From Chaetoceros tenuissimus (lineage: Eukaryota > Bacillariophyta > Thalassiosirophyceae > Chaetocerotales > Chaetocerotaceae): 64,000 bases of DNA. A model generated the notes under the pieces. The model did no database searches and was not told the origin of the DNA. It was given only the letters and a program-made list of their open reading frames with translations. Both the position numbers and the translations under genes were made by a program. Shown here in pieces: positions 28,092-37,794 of this stretch. Numbering within the stretch: position 1 is the stretch's first letter; each line of letters begins with the position of its first letter. Location of the stretch: assembly GCA_021927905.1 (NCBI GenBank), contig BLLK01000069.1:2852001-2916000 (forward strand), in the 5' to 3' direction.

Positions 28092-30237
28092 ATGGAGGAA
28101 GCGTCAGATCTACCAATGAATCTACTGATCGGAGCAGGTTGTGCTACACTTGTCCTCGGCTCCGGACTCGCATTTGTAATGATGAAGAGTAAAAAGGCAA
28201 ATGATGAGCCGTCTATGGAAGAAAAGGAAGAAGAAATTGAAGTTCTTGATCCTGAGGTAAGCGCTAGAAATACATGAATTTCATCGGAAAAAAATCACAC
28301 ATCACATGTGTCATTTTCGCGAAATCCATAATTTGATAGAATTCGCTAATGCCGACCTTTTTCTACTCTAGAAATTTCCAGGAGGACATCTTACAATTTA
28401 CTACGGATCACAAACTGGAACAGCAGAGTCTTTTGCGCAAGATCTTGAAAGAGAGGGCGAAGAGCATGGCTTCAAAGTTCACATTGTAGATCTCGAAGAG
28501 ACAGATGAAGATCCAAGAGCAGCATTGTTGGACCCATCTAAGCAAGATGCGCACGGAAAGAGTAAAGCTGTATTCCTCATGTCTACTTATGGAGAAGGTG
28601 AACCAACTGATAATGCAGCTGGATTTGTTAGATTTTTGAAAGAAAAACTGAGTGATGATGAAGAAGAGAAGAAAGACGATATGGATCCATCCAAAACTTT
28701 TGATGGATTGGAGTATGCTGTTTTTGGACTTGGAAATCGTCAATACGAACATTTCAATGCTATGGGAAAATTTATTGATGCTTCAGTTGCACAAGTTGGA
28801 GGTATGAGAATCATTCCTATTGGCATCGGAGATGATGATGACGACCTGGAGGGAGATTTCGAGAGTTGGAAAGATGGCAAATTTTGGCCAGCTATGAAGA
28901 GCAAATATGTAGGAAATGCGGCAGTTGCTGATACAAAGCATGATAAACTGCCAGAGTGTCATTACAGTGTTGAATACTTGAATGGGGCTGCGTCGCCAGA
29001 CAAAATTTCGCTTGACGATGTGCATCTCAGCTCAAAACATTACTTTACTGCGGTTGATTGTCCAGTAACATTGAGACGTGAATTGAGATCACCAGCAGAC
29101 GATGGTTCCACGCTTCACGTAGAAATTGATATTTCCAAGGGAGGGAATGAAGTCAAATATCAAACTGCAGACAATTTAGGAATCCTTCCTGTGAACAGTA
29201 ATGCTGATGTTGAGAGGATCGCAACAGCATTGAATTATGATCTAGGTGCCTATTTTAGACTCAAGGCTGCAAAAGGACATGAGCACAAACACAATGCTCT
29301 TTTTCCTACACCTTGCTCAGTTCAAGAATGTCTTGCGAGGTACTGTGACTTGTCAGGTCCGCCGCGTCGTTCAGAGCTGAAGCTATTGGCTGCATATGCT
29401 AAGGATCCAATTACCAAGCAAGCACTCATGAGACTTTCATCAAAGGATGGAAAAGCAGAGTACAAAGAGAAGATTCTAGATGCAAAGATGGGTATCGTGG
29501 ACATTATTTCAAAGCTTTGTCCTTCCATCGAGATGCCACTCGAGCATTTTATCTCTGTTTGTCCAAGACTTCATCCTAGATACTATACTATTTCCTCCTC
29601 TTCTTCGATTCACCCAAAGTCCATTCATGCTACTGTTTCTGTACTCAGTGAAAAGAGACAAGATGGATCAGAATTCAAAGGTGTTTGTACAAACTATCTA
29701 GCTGACCTAGTGGACAATGGGAAGATTCGTGCTTTTGTTCGTGAATCTACCTTCAGACTTCCTACTGATGCTTCAAAACCTATCATCATGATTGGTCCTG
29801 GAACTGGTATTGCACCTATGCACGCTCTTCTTCAAGAGAGGTCCTACCAAAAATCAAAGGAAAAGAAAAATGTTGGAAGCAATATTCTTTACTTTGGCTG
29901 TAAGAAGAGAGACCTCGACTTCATTTACTCTGACGAATTGAATGCGTTTGAGAAAGAAGGCATTTTGACTGAGATGCATCTAGCTTTCAGTCGTGAACAA
30001 AGTGAGAAGGTTTATGTTCAACATTTGCTTGCCAAGAATGCAAAGGATACTTGGAAACTCATTGATGAGCAAGGTGCTTACATCTATGTTTGCGGTGCAG
30101 TCAAGATGGGTCAAGATGTCTCTGAGGCACTCCGAAAGATCATTGGTCAGCACGGCGATCGCACCACCACTGATGCAAAAGCTTATCTAGATGATATGGC
30201 TTCTAATGGGCGTTTTATTCAAGAGCTTTGGGCATGA
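28092..30237 (+). CDS. CPR: NADPH-cytochrome P450 reductase
   Basis: A diflavin reductase that passes electrons from NADPH through FAD and FMN to P450 enzymes at the ER. It is 676 residues in two exons: exon 1 28092-28256 (55 codons, ends before GTAAGC) and exon 2 from 28372 (acceptor CTCTAG), phase 0. The N-terminal anchor is LLIGAGCATLVLGSGLAFVMM. The FMN domain has YYGSQTGTAESFA, STYGEGEPTDNA and FGLGNRQYEHF. The FAD domain has RYYTISSSSS and GVCTNYLADL. The NADPH domain has MIGPGTGIAPMHALLQER, YFGCKKRDLDFIY and a C-terminal RFIQELWA with the conserved Trp. Length is normal and all cofactor motifs are present, so a functional enzyme is expected. Confidence 0.94.
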
Positions 30238-32078
30238 GTACTTCGAGTATTTCTGTCTATTTAGTTCTTTATAGTGTACAAATACAAAATTCCAAGTCAT
30301 TGTGATACCGGAACCTTTTCCAGAGAAATCTCTCATTACCTTGTAAGATAAGAGTCCATATATATATTGTCATTCATTTGTATAGTCTTCATATTTGTAT
30401 TATCATAGAGGATATAGAGTGATACTCTTGTAAATTGAATCCAACCTGTAGATCGAGCAGGATGTGTTGTTCGAAATGCTGTGAGTTCAAATCTTGAACT
30501 GGAGGCAAAATAATACTTGGAGTACGAATAGGAATTCCTCGTATGCCCTTTAGTAATTTGTTAAACAGAGATGTATGAAATTGCTTTTGAACACGATGGG
30601 GTGTGTTGAATACAATTGGGGGGGAAAGACTTATCCTTCTTCAGTTTCAAAAAAGGATGTGAATGATTATGCCACAGTGTGTTACACCCCAAGCGAAGAG
30701 AAAATGGACTGAACGTTCTCAAGTAAATCGTGACATTCATGTGGTGAAGAAGATGATTAATATCAAATCCCATAGGAGAGTATACTTGAGACATATTTTC
30801 CCTTTTAGCTCTCTTTGGACTAAGTGGGAAAGTAGAAAAGTGAATGATATACATGTTTCCAGTGTAGTAAAATACCTCGTCAGATTCGCTCCTATATTGT
30901 TGGCTCAATTACGTGCTATCTATTCGTGACATTCGTGTTCCTATAATTACTGAGAACCGCATAGTAATTCATTGTATCAGAATTAGTTTCCTTTAAGGAT
31001 TGTTAAAGTTGTACTAGCCCTAGTATAAATTGGGAATGATGTTCATTATTCAATCACTGTCCATATTCCTAGTCAACATTCCTATTGTCCCATAAGAAAG
31101 GAGCAAGGAGGTCGTTTTTAGGAAGTTCTTATTGTTGGCAGATTTTGAATACGACATAATCTATGAGTAGAATGTATTATGAAAGGGAAAAAATGTTAAT
31201 ATATATTTATTCCTTCTGAAAGTGGAAAAAGTGAAGTGCTTTAGCAGTAGCTGAAGCATCTTTGGTAAGAGCAAGAGCTAATGATTGTGGCAATTATTCA
31301 ATCTGTATCTCATGCACTAGATTGATAACCTTACTTCTATTTGTCCATTGCCATCAAATGTCTTTTCTATGTACATCTAATTCTTTTCGTGAAGATGATA
31401 AGGTACCATGATGTGATCAAAATCCTGTCGCGCACAGGAACATCTGGACAAATGTATTGCTTCAATGAAACTTTAGAACTGTATCTACAAAACTGTGTCT
31501 GCAAGTGGATGCAGATCGAAGTATCTGCTCATGTTTAATTGATAAATAGTTTCTTTAATACTGGAACTTGGCAGGTTGACGCGTACCTTAATTATAAGAT
31601 ATGCATCGAGCTAGTGGAAGAGTGAGGCAGTTGGTATTTAATTGAAAAAAGAGATATTATCATCTGATTTATAGCTTCACCTTGAGGAATAGCTGAACCA
31701 ATTTGCGTAGAATAATATACACTTTGAATAAGAGGCGTCCCTAGTATAGAATAGAACTGAACAGATTATCAAATCCAGTTAAAAAATAGAAACTGGACTT
31801 GGCGAGAAAGTTGAAAACCTAGTCGACTCTCTTTTCTTTATCCACGCTATACTTGAATTGAATCAACTCCAATGGAGATTCTAGCTCAAAACAAGGCAAA
31901 TACTATATAAGTAGGCCACATTTACTAATATACGAGTATTCACCTCTATTCTTATGTATTCAAGAACGCTAACGATAATATGATGAAATATCCCTTGACG
32001 GAACAATTTAGAAGTTGCATACAGCCATTTTCGAATTTATGACTCTTCTGGAGAGAAAGAATTTATAGAAAGGATATA
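30238..32078. other. Gene-poor 1.8-kb intergenic region
   Basis: No gene with conserved features was found. Short frames at 30663-30929 and 31341-31538 have no recognised domain. Bases 31599-31622 (ATGCATCGAGCTAGTGGAAG...) resemble 32550-32573 within the MYND pseudogene, and the frame nearby reads NYKICIELVEE. This suggests a second, more decayed fragment of the same family. The T-arm-like GTTCAAATC near 30485 does not fold into a tRNA. Confidence 0.45.
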
Positions 32079-33036
32079 ATGGAGAAGATCATTGAAAGAG
32101 AGGAGAGTATTGTTGGTAAGATGGCTAAAGATGCTATTGAAATTGTCCGTAGACTTGAGGCCAGGAATCCATTACAGCTTTTGTTTCTGACTAAAGTGAT
32201 GACTGAACTAAGTCGTTGCTACTATTTGTTCGAAGCAGTTGGAGTCCTTTCATTGATGATGCATAAGAATGTAGGTAAACACAAAGATACAAAGCAGTGG
32301 GTGACATCAGCGACAACCTTTTTAATATACTCGTATGTTGATGAATTCCGGTGTATCCTAAAATGGAGATCAAGAACAAGTCAGCCGCCAAGAATTCCTG
32401 AGAAAGATTCGACAAATTACCTGGATGTCTTTGCACAAACAGCTACCATCTAGCACTGGGTACTTAGCTTACACACTCCTTGAGTTTCACACTGTTATCT
32501 TCGAAAAGGAACAGCATTAAGCGGAATCAGCCAAAGAAATAAGAAATAAATGCATCGAGCCATTGGAAAAGTATATTGCCTTAAGAAGCAGAGATGCTGA
32601 ACAAAACATCTGTTACACATGCGAAGACGAGGATACTTCAGATCACGAAAGTCTTGCGTGTCAAGAATGTCGAGTGGTTTCCTACTGCTGAAGAGATCAT
32701 CAACGTCTTAATCATATTCATCATGAGGTAACAGGAACTAGAGGTCTAGGCCATAAGCATTTGTGTCCTGTATTAAAACCTCTGAAACTTTCTATCAAGA
32801 TGACCTTCCTTTGAGGTATCAGTATTATCCCTCTTTCAGTGGAATCTATTTGAAACAGAGACATGAATCAATTCGAGGTCCAATGACTTTTGAAACTGAA
32901 ATTGTAGAGTTTTGAAACTGAAATTGTAGAGAATCTGCACGAAAGGATATCATGGATTAGATTAGACAAGAAAATCAGCGGATTATTGCATCAAGTCATT
33001 GGAACTGTACATCGACTGAAAGTTGTCTCAAATTGA
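32079..33036 (+). pseudogene. MYND zinc-finger protein pseudogene
   Basis: The first frame (ATG 32079 to 32453) encodes 124 residues of helical sequence. A one-base shift near 32440 continues as QLPSSTGYLAYTLLEFHTVI. A TAA at 32518-32520 interrupts, then the frame reads CIEPLEKYIALRSRDAEQN and a MYND finger, CYTCEDED...LACQECRVVSYC. A TGA at 32689-32691 cuts the finger, which resumes RDHQRLNHIHH...HKHLCPVLK. Another shift follows near 32795 (DDLPLRYQYYPSFSGIYL). A 22-bp tandem duplication breaks the frame again before NLHERISWIRLDKK. The frame ends at 33036. With at least five lesions this is a relic. MYND domains bind Pro-rich partners or occur in SMYD methyltransferases; diatoms carry many copies. 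Confidence 0.78.
32888..32931. repeat. 22-bp perfect tandem duplication in the MYND relic
   Basis: Copies at 32888-32909 and 32910-32931 are identical. The extra 22 bp shift the reading frame, which is consistent with replication slippage in an unconstrained sequence. Confidence 0.9.
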
Positions 33037-33100
33037 ATATAACAAAAGGGAAGTAGACCCCATCACAAATAAACATTGCCTATGAAAATATCATTTCTAT

Positions 33101-36100
33101 TTATGCAAACATGATTTCTAAAATGCTCTTGTTCGAGATACCGCTCGTATCGAGACGTGACTCCCCACTTCGTCGTCTCTTGTCGTCGTTCTTACCACTA
33201 TTGTGTACACTCTTCTTATCCGCCTCCTGTGCAATCTGTAACAGCATACTGGTTCCATGTGTCAAGCTTCGCCTCTTGCCCTTAGATTTTGAAACCTGAG
33301 TGTGTTTATCTCTTTCCCTAATCTTTTTCTTTATGTTTTTTCTGTCATTGGGCCCATCTGCATCATTCTCTTTTTGTCGTTCATCATTGTAATTGTATCT
33401 GTGTGTAATTGTTGTTTCAGTATTCGTAGTAGTTTGGGTCACAGTACCTCTAGTAACACAAGATCCTTCCACCTGTCCTTGAGTAATGTTTGCCTGTTGA
33501 CTTCTCGTAGCTTCTGCCTGGACTTGAGTTTCGTGTTGCTGTATCGTTTGTGCCCGGACGTGCTCTGGTTGCGACTGCTTTTTCTTAGCTGCTATTTTTG
33601 TAGCTGTCGTTATAGTTGAAGTAGCTTGCTTTGTTCGTTCACTAGTAGAAACCTGTCTACTTGGACTTTGTTTTACAGCGGGAAGTTGTATACAAGAGTC
33701 TTGCCGAGGTGATGAAATAGAAGAAGTTGTCTTTTTCAACCTCGGACTTCTTCTTGCCACAAAATCTTTGTTGACAGAAGATGCATCTTTACGAGGTCTT
33801 CCACGTTTCTTCACAGCACTCATTGTGGATGTTTTCATTTTTTGCTCCTTTTCACTTTTTGCTTTATTCTTCGGTCTTCCAACACTTTGTTCATCGTTGC
33901 GGGCATCTGTATCTGATATAGGTTTCCTAGGCCTTCCTATTTTGCGTTTTTTATTTGTCTCAACTGGGTGTTGCGATAAAGAAACTTTTCTAAGATCTTG
34001 TTCATCTTCCGATTTTTCCCTTCGACCTACAAAATTTTGTTTCTTCTTTCGATCATCTTCATATTCTACTTTTTTCCTCGGTCTCCCTACTTTTCGTTTC
34101 TTCGATATCTCCACTTTGTGCTTTGACGGGAGTGATTTGTTCTCCTCAAAAGCAACTTCTTCCACTGTAGTTTTATTACTAGAACGAGAATTCTTTACAT
34201 CAGTCATATCTTTTCCTATGGATTTTTTTGTGGGTGTAGCCTTTGGATCATTTTCAAGGATGGTTCTGACATTTTTGTTTGTACAAAAATCTTCTTCGGT
34301 CTGTAAAACATCTTCCTCCTCTAACAGAGCACCAGATTGCTCATTTTCTTGTTCCCTTGGATCTACTTCGTTCAGTTCGTACACATCCCTCTTACCAAAA
34401 ACTTTACTCCAAAAATGTGGGTCTTCGACATCTACATCGCAGTCATGGTAAAATTCGTTCTTATCATCGTTTCCAGATATGAAGGTTGCCTTTTGAAAAG
34501 ATATACTACTGGACTGAGCTTCACTATGGACCTTCTTTTTTGACCGTCTTAGAAGAATTGTATCGATGTCTTCTTCCATGAAACGCTTACTTTCTGAGTC
34601 TACTTCATCTTCAGGTTGAGATAAAAGATGATAAGCACCATGTCTCAGAAGAAGTTCAGTCTCTTTGGCTGATATCAAAGTATCATCTTGACCTTCAACC
34701 CCTTGCAAAACAACCTTATCAAGGCCCAATTTTCGCGAGCCAAATTCGAAATACTTCATTTCAATAGTCTTTGTCGTTAAGAAACGATACACCTGCACAT
34801 TCTTCTTTTGTCCTATCCTATGGCATCTAGCCTGTGCTTGAAGATCATTCTGAGGGTTGAAGTCGGAATCAAATATGATGCATGTGTCAGCTGCTGTAAG
34901 ATTCAACCCTACACCACCCGCAGTTGTTGTTAGAAGAAATACGAGGATAGAATTATCATTCTGAAACCTTTCCACTGCATCAAATCTATTTTTCCCTTTA
35001 ATGCTACCATCAATACGCTCGTACTTCACTCCCTTGAGATGCAGATAATCTTCGATGATATTCAACATTATCTTGAATTGTGAAAAAATTAAAACTCTAT
35101 GGCCTCCATTTTTGAGTTTGGGCAATAACTTATCAAGGAGAACCATCTTTCCAGACGTCTTTACTAATAATTCTAACTCATCCGTAATAGATTGCATACT
35201 ATTGATATGTTCTTCTACTCCGTTCAAAAGAAATGGATGATTACAACATTTTCTAAGTTCCATGAACAAGTTTGCAGTAAAAGCTGCATTGGAGTTTGTC
35301 ATCATGAACTTTCGATTGTTGTCGAAGATGGCTCGATAATATTTTTTCTGCAGAGTAGTAAGCTCAACTTCTATAATAGTCTCTTCTTTTAAAGGTAAAT
35401 CTTTCTCCACGTCTCCTTTTAAACGACGAAGAATGTAAGGACGAATAACATCATGCAAATGTTCTACTTCTTTCTTCTCCTTCATGTCGCCGTATAGACT
35501 AAGAAAGTTATCATGATCACAAAAAGAGCTAGGTGCTATAAAGTTTAGAAGTTGCCACAACTCGCTCATATCGTTCTGGATAGGTGTCCCTGTTAAAAGA
35601 ATTGAATGTCTAAATCGGAAGCTCTCATCCCTCATAGATATTGATAGCTTCGAAACTCCACTTTTTAGTCCATTATGAGCCTCATCAAAAATGAGCGTAT
35701 CAAAATCAATGCTTTTCAGTTCATTAATATCAGATGAAAGGAAGACCTTTGGAGTTGTAAGAATAACCTGAGCCATCCATATTTTCTCTCTCGGGTGCTT
35801 TATGGACTTATGACATTGTCGGAGATAGTACCGATTCTTTCCAATTCGATGAGGTCTATCTTGAGGATAAACAAAATCATATTCTCGAATCATGGCCCGA
35901 TCTGCTGCATTTCCCACGTATGAGACTACATTCAAATTTGTCCAATCGCTCAATTCGCGATTCCATTGCTGAATAAGGCTCAAAGGGACAAGTATCAGAA
36001 AAGGTCCTCTTGCCCCGAACTTATTGAATAATGTATTGAGAAAAGCTGCAATCTGAACAGTCTTCCCTAGTCCCATTTCCTTGAAGAAGAATTCTAGATG

Positions 36101-37333
36101 ATGAGTTTTCGAAGGTGGATTATGAGGCAAAAGTAGATACTTTGTACTTACATCTGCTAGAATGCAAGAGCGCTGTGCAACGTAATTTGCAATCAGCCAA
36201 CTAACGCCATCTGCCTGGTAATCTCTAAGCTTCCCTCCGTTCTTGAATACTTCATTTTCCAATTCTCTTGCGTAGCTCTCCATACCTTCATTTTTCATTT
36301 GGTTATTGTAGCCTCTTTTGAATAAACGTCGAACATGATGACTAACCCTTTCATATTTCAAAACGTTTTTCCTTATAGATTCAGTATCTGGCTTTTTCGT
36401 ACGATTCCTAAAAGCTGCGACATGGCTCTCATATTCTATTTCCATTAAAATCAAATCCCGTTCATATTCATATGTTGCTTCTGTGTGAGTAAGACCCACC
36501 CACTTGACAAGTAATTGTTGTCCTGTTCCATCTTTGTATCGGGAGTCATTTCTATCAAAAATAATGAATTGTTTATTTATTTCTTCATCTTCACTCACAT
36601 CCAATATCCTTTCAATTTTTACAAAATCTGGATCGAAGAATTCCCCATTTCTTCGTTCTACTTCATCATATCGATAACCAAAATCATCACATTTCTTGTT
36701 GAATGCAGCAAGTTGCGCTTTCCCATTGTAGGTACGTTCCAATAAATTGTCCTCGGTTTCCCAACTTAAATGAATAAAACTCAAGTCTTTCCATTTCACA
36801 AGGTATCTCTCTTCTTCTATAGTTGTACGGTCTCCAGTATATGAGTCGGGAAAGAGCCAAAGTGACCCATTTGATACTTCAGAAGTATTCATAGTCGTAC
36901 ATCGTTTATCCCAGTTTGCCAAAGTATCTATTTTCCTTGCAATAATTGTACCAATCCATAATTCATCCTCCTCTTCAATTGACGATTCTTCTGATTCTTT
37001 GCCCGAATTTGAATCTGAACCATCATCTTGCATGAAATCACTGTCTTGAGAATTCTGATCTGTATTTTCTACAAAGATTTCTCCCGAGCTATGACTTTGC
37101 TCTTCTTGATGAGCTGATAAATTGTATAGAGAGGAATAACTCGAATGACGTCTACTCGTATGAGGTTGAATAGGTTTCTTTGCATGTATTTGAATAGAAG
37201 TAGGCAATTTAGGTTGGTCATTTTCATCAAGACATATGTGCTTCGGACCTCTTTGATGAGAAGAGAGAGATGACATAGATGATGAATTTGAAACCTCATC
37301 ATCATTCTTCTTTTCTTCATTTTCACAGCTCAT
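33101..37333 (-). CDS. CHD-type chromodomain SNF2 helicase with AT-hooks
   Basis: An ATP-dependent nucleosome remodeller, 1410 codons as an unspliced frame and about 1386 residues once a 72-nt intron (36080-36151) is removed. Two chromodomains precede the motor: the first around residues 125-205 (RYLVKWKDLSFIHLSWET) and the second around 235-300 (QQLLVKWVGLTHTEATYE). The SNF2 ATPase has SCILAD joined to EMGLGKTVQIA at the intron, and the box FDEAHNG. The helicase C lobe has RVLIFSQFKIMLNIIEDYL and LTTTAGGVGLNLTAADT. The C-terminal 400 residues carry at least three AT-hook-like cores (KVGRPRKK, KIGRPRKP, KRGRPRKD) in a charged, disordered tail. No PHD finger is seen, so it is nearest to the CHD1/CHD2 type. 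It acts in the nucleus. Confidence 0.9.
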   Translation of the reverse strand: MSCENEEKKNDDEVSNSSSMSSLSSHQRGPKHICLDENDQPKLPTSIQIHAKKPIQPHTSRRHSSYSSLYNLSAHQEEQSHSSGEIFVENTDQNSQDSDFMQDDGSDSNSGKESEESSIEEEDELWIGTIIARKIDTLANWDKRCTTMNTSEVSNGSLWLFPDSYTGDRTTIEEERYLVKWKDLSFIHLSWETEDNLLERTYNGKAQLAAFNKKCDDFGYRYDEVERRNGEFFDPDFVKIERILDVSEDEEINKQFIIFDRNDSRYKDGTGQQLLVKWVGLTHTEATYEYERDLILMEIEYESHVAAFRNRTKKPDTESIRKNVLKYERVSHHVRRLFKRGYNNQMKNEGMESYARELENEVFKNGGKLRDYQADGVSWLIANYVAQRSCILADVSTKYLLLPHNPPSKTHHLEFFFKEMGLGKTVQIAAFLNTLFNKFGARGPFLILVPLSLIQQWNRELSDWTNLNVVSYVGNAADRAMIREYDFVYPQDRPHRIGKNRYYLRQCHKSIKHPREKIWMAQVILTTPKVFLSSDINELKSIDFDTLIFDEAHNGLKSGVSKLSISMRDESFRFRHSILLTGTPIQNDMSELWQLLNFIAPSSFCDHDNFLSLYGDMKEKKEVEHLHDVIRPYILRRLKGDVEKDLPLKEETIIEVELTTLQKKYYRAIFDNNRKFMMTNSNAAFTANLFMELRKCCNHPFLLNGVEEHINSMQSITDELELLVKTSGKMVLLDKLLPKLKNGGHRVLIFSQFKIMLNIIEDYLHLKGVKYERIDGSIKGKNRFDAVERFQNDNSILVFLLTTTAGGVGLNLTAADTCIIFDSDFNPQNDLQAQARCHRIGQKKNVQVYRFLTTKTIEMKYFEFGSRKLGLDKVVLQGVEGQDDTLISAKETELLLRHGAYHLLSQPEDEVDSESKRFMEEDIDTILLRRSKKKVHSEAQSSSISFQKATFISGNDDKNEFYHDCDVDVEDPHFWSKVFGKRDVYELNEVDPREQENEQSGALLEEEDVLQTEEDFCTNKNVRTILENDPKATPTKKSIGKDMTDVKNSRSSNKTTVEEVAFEENKSLPSKHKVEISKKRKVGRPRKKVEYEDDRKKKQNFVGRREKSEDEQDLRKVSLSQHPVETNKKRKIGRPRKPISDTDARNDEQSVGRPKNKAKSEKEQKMKTSTMSAVKKRGRPRKDASSVNKDFVARRSPRLKKTTSSISSPRQDSCIQLPAVKQSPSRQVSTSERTKQATSTITTATKIAAKKKQSQPEHVRAQTIQQHETQVQAEATRSQQANITQGQVEGSCVTRGTVTQTTTNTETTITHRYNYNDERQKENDADGPNDRKNIKKKIRERDKHTQVSKSKGKRRSLTHGTSMLLQIAQEADKKSVHNSGKNDDKRRRSGESRLDTSGISNKSILEIMFA
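36080..36151 (-). other. 72-nt in-frame intron inside the CHD ATPase Walker A region
   Basis: GTAAGT at the 5' end and TTCAAG at the 3' end, on the minus strand. It is a multiple of three with no stop, so both spliced and retained forms are open. Splicing gives the canonical ILADEMGLGKT; retention would insert 24 residues directly before the Walker A glycine loop. Confidence 0.85.
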
Positions 37334-37794
37334 ATTTTAAACCTCAAGAATTCCATTCAACAATGATTCTTTAAGAAAGCTATATGTCTCTCTTTTTATA
37401 CAATGCGAAGACTAGAGGTATTGGTTGTTGAGATGCTATGTTAGGATATGCTAGGAACCTATTTGTTTTTTGTTGTTCCTTCTGTTCTGTGTACCTCTAT
37501 TACACTTTTCTGTAGAGTGTTGTCTCGCCGTTGTCTCCATGTTAGTAACATGGAAACTGTCCACTTTCATCATAAAAAGCCAATGACGGGTTCATCAAAC
37601 CGTAAACGTTAAATTATTGTCTCTTCTTTACTTCCCCTTCTCTTCTACCGATCCAACTTCAATGAGGATCTATTTTCATCAGCAATCAGCAGTGATGTAT
37701 GTGAAAGGTGAAAGGTGAAAGAAAATGGTAATTCAAATGATATATTGAGACATAGGCATTAGATTTTACTATATATATATACACCAACCCGAAC
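37334..37794. promoter_or_regulatory. Divergent promoter region, CHD helicase / SET methyltransferase
   Basis: 461 bp between divergent ATGs. An alternating TATATATATATA tract (37771-37783) sits about 15 bp before the plus-strand ATG. A GGTGAAA tandem (37701-37720) matches one upstream of the DNAJC17 homologue. Confidence 0.45.

Noticed and set aside
30440-30520. tRNA-like GTTCAAATC box
   Set aside because: The flanking T-arm stem does not pair (mismatch and G-U pairs), and no matching acceptor stem or A box is found.
32689-32691. TGA in the MYND finger as selenocysteine
   Set aside because: Other stops and frameshifts are present in the same locus, and the position is not a zinc ligand in MYND domains.
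33302-34451. Long plus-strand frames opposite the CHD tail
   Set aside because: They are antisense shadows of a low-complexity, Lys/Arg/Ser-rich coding region.
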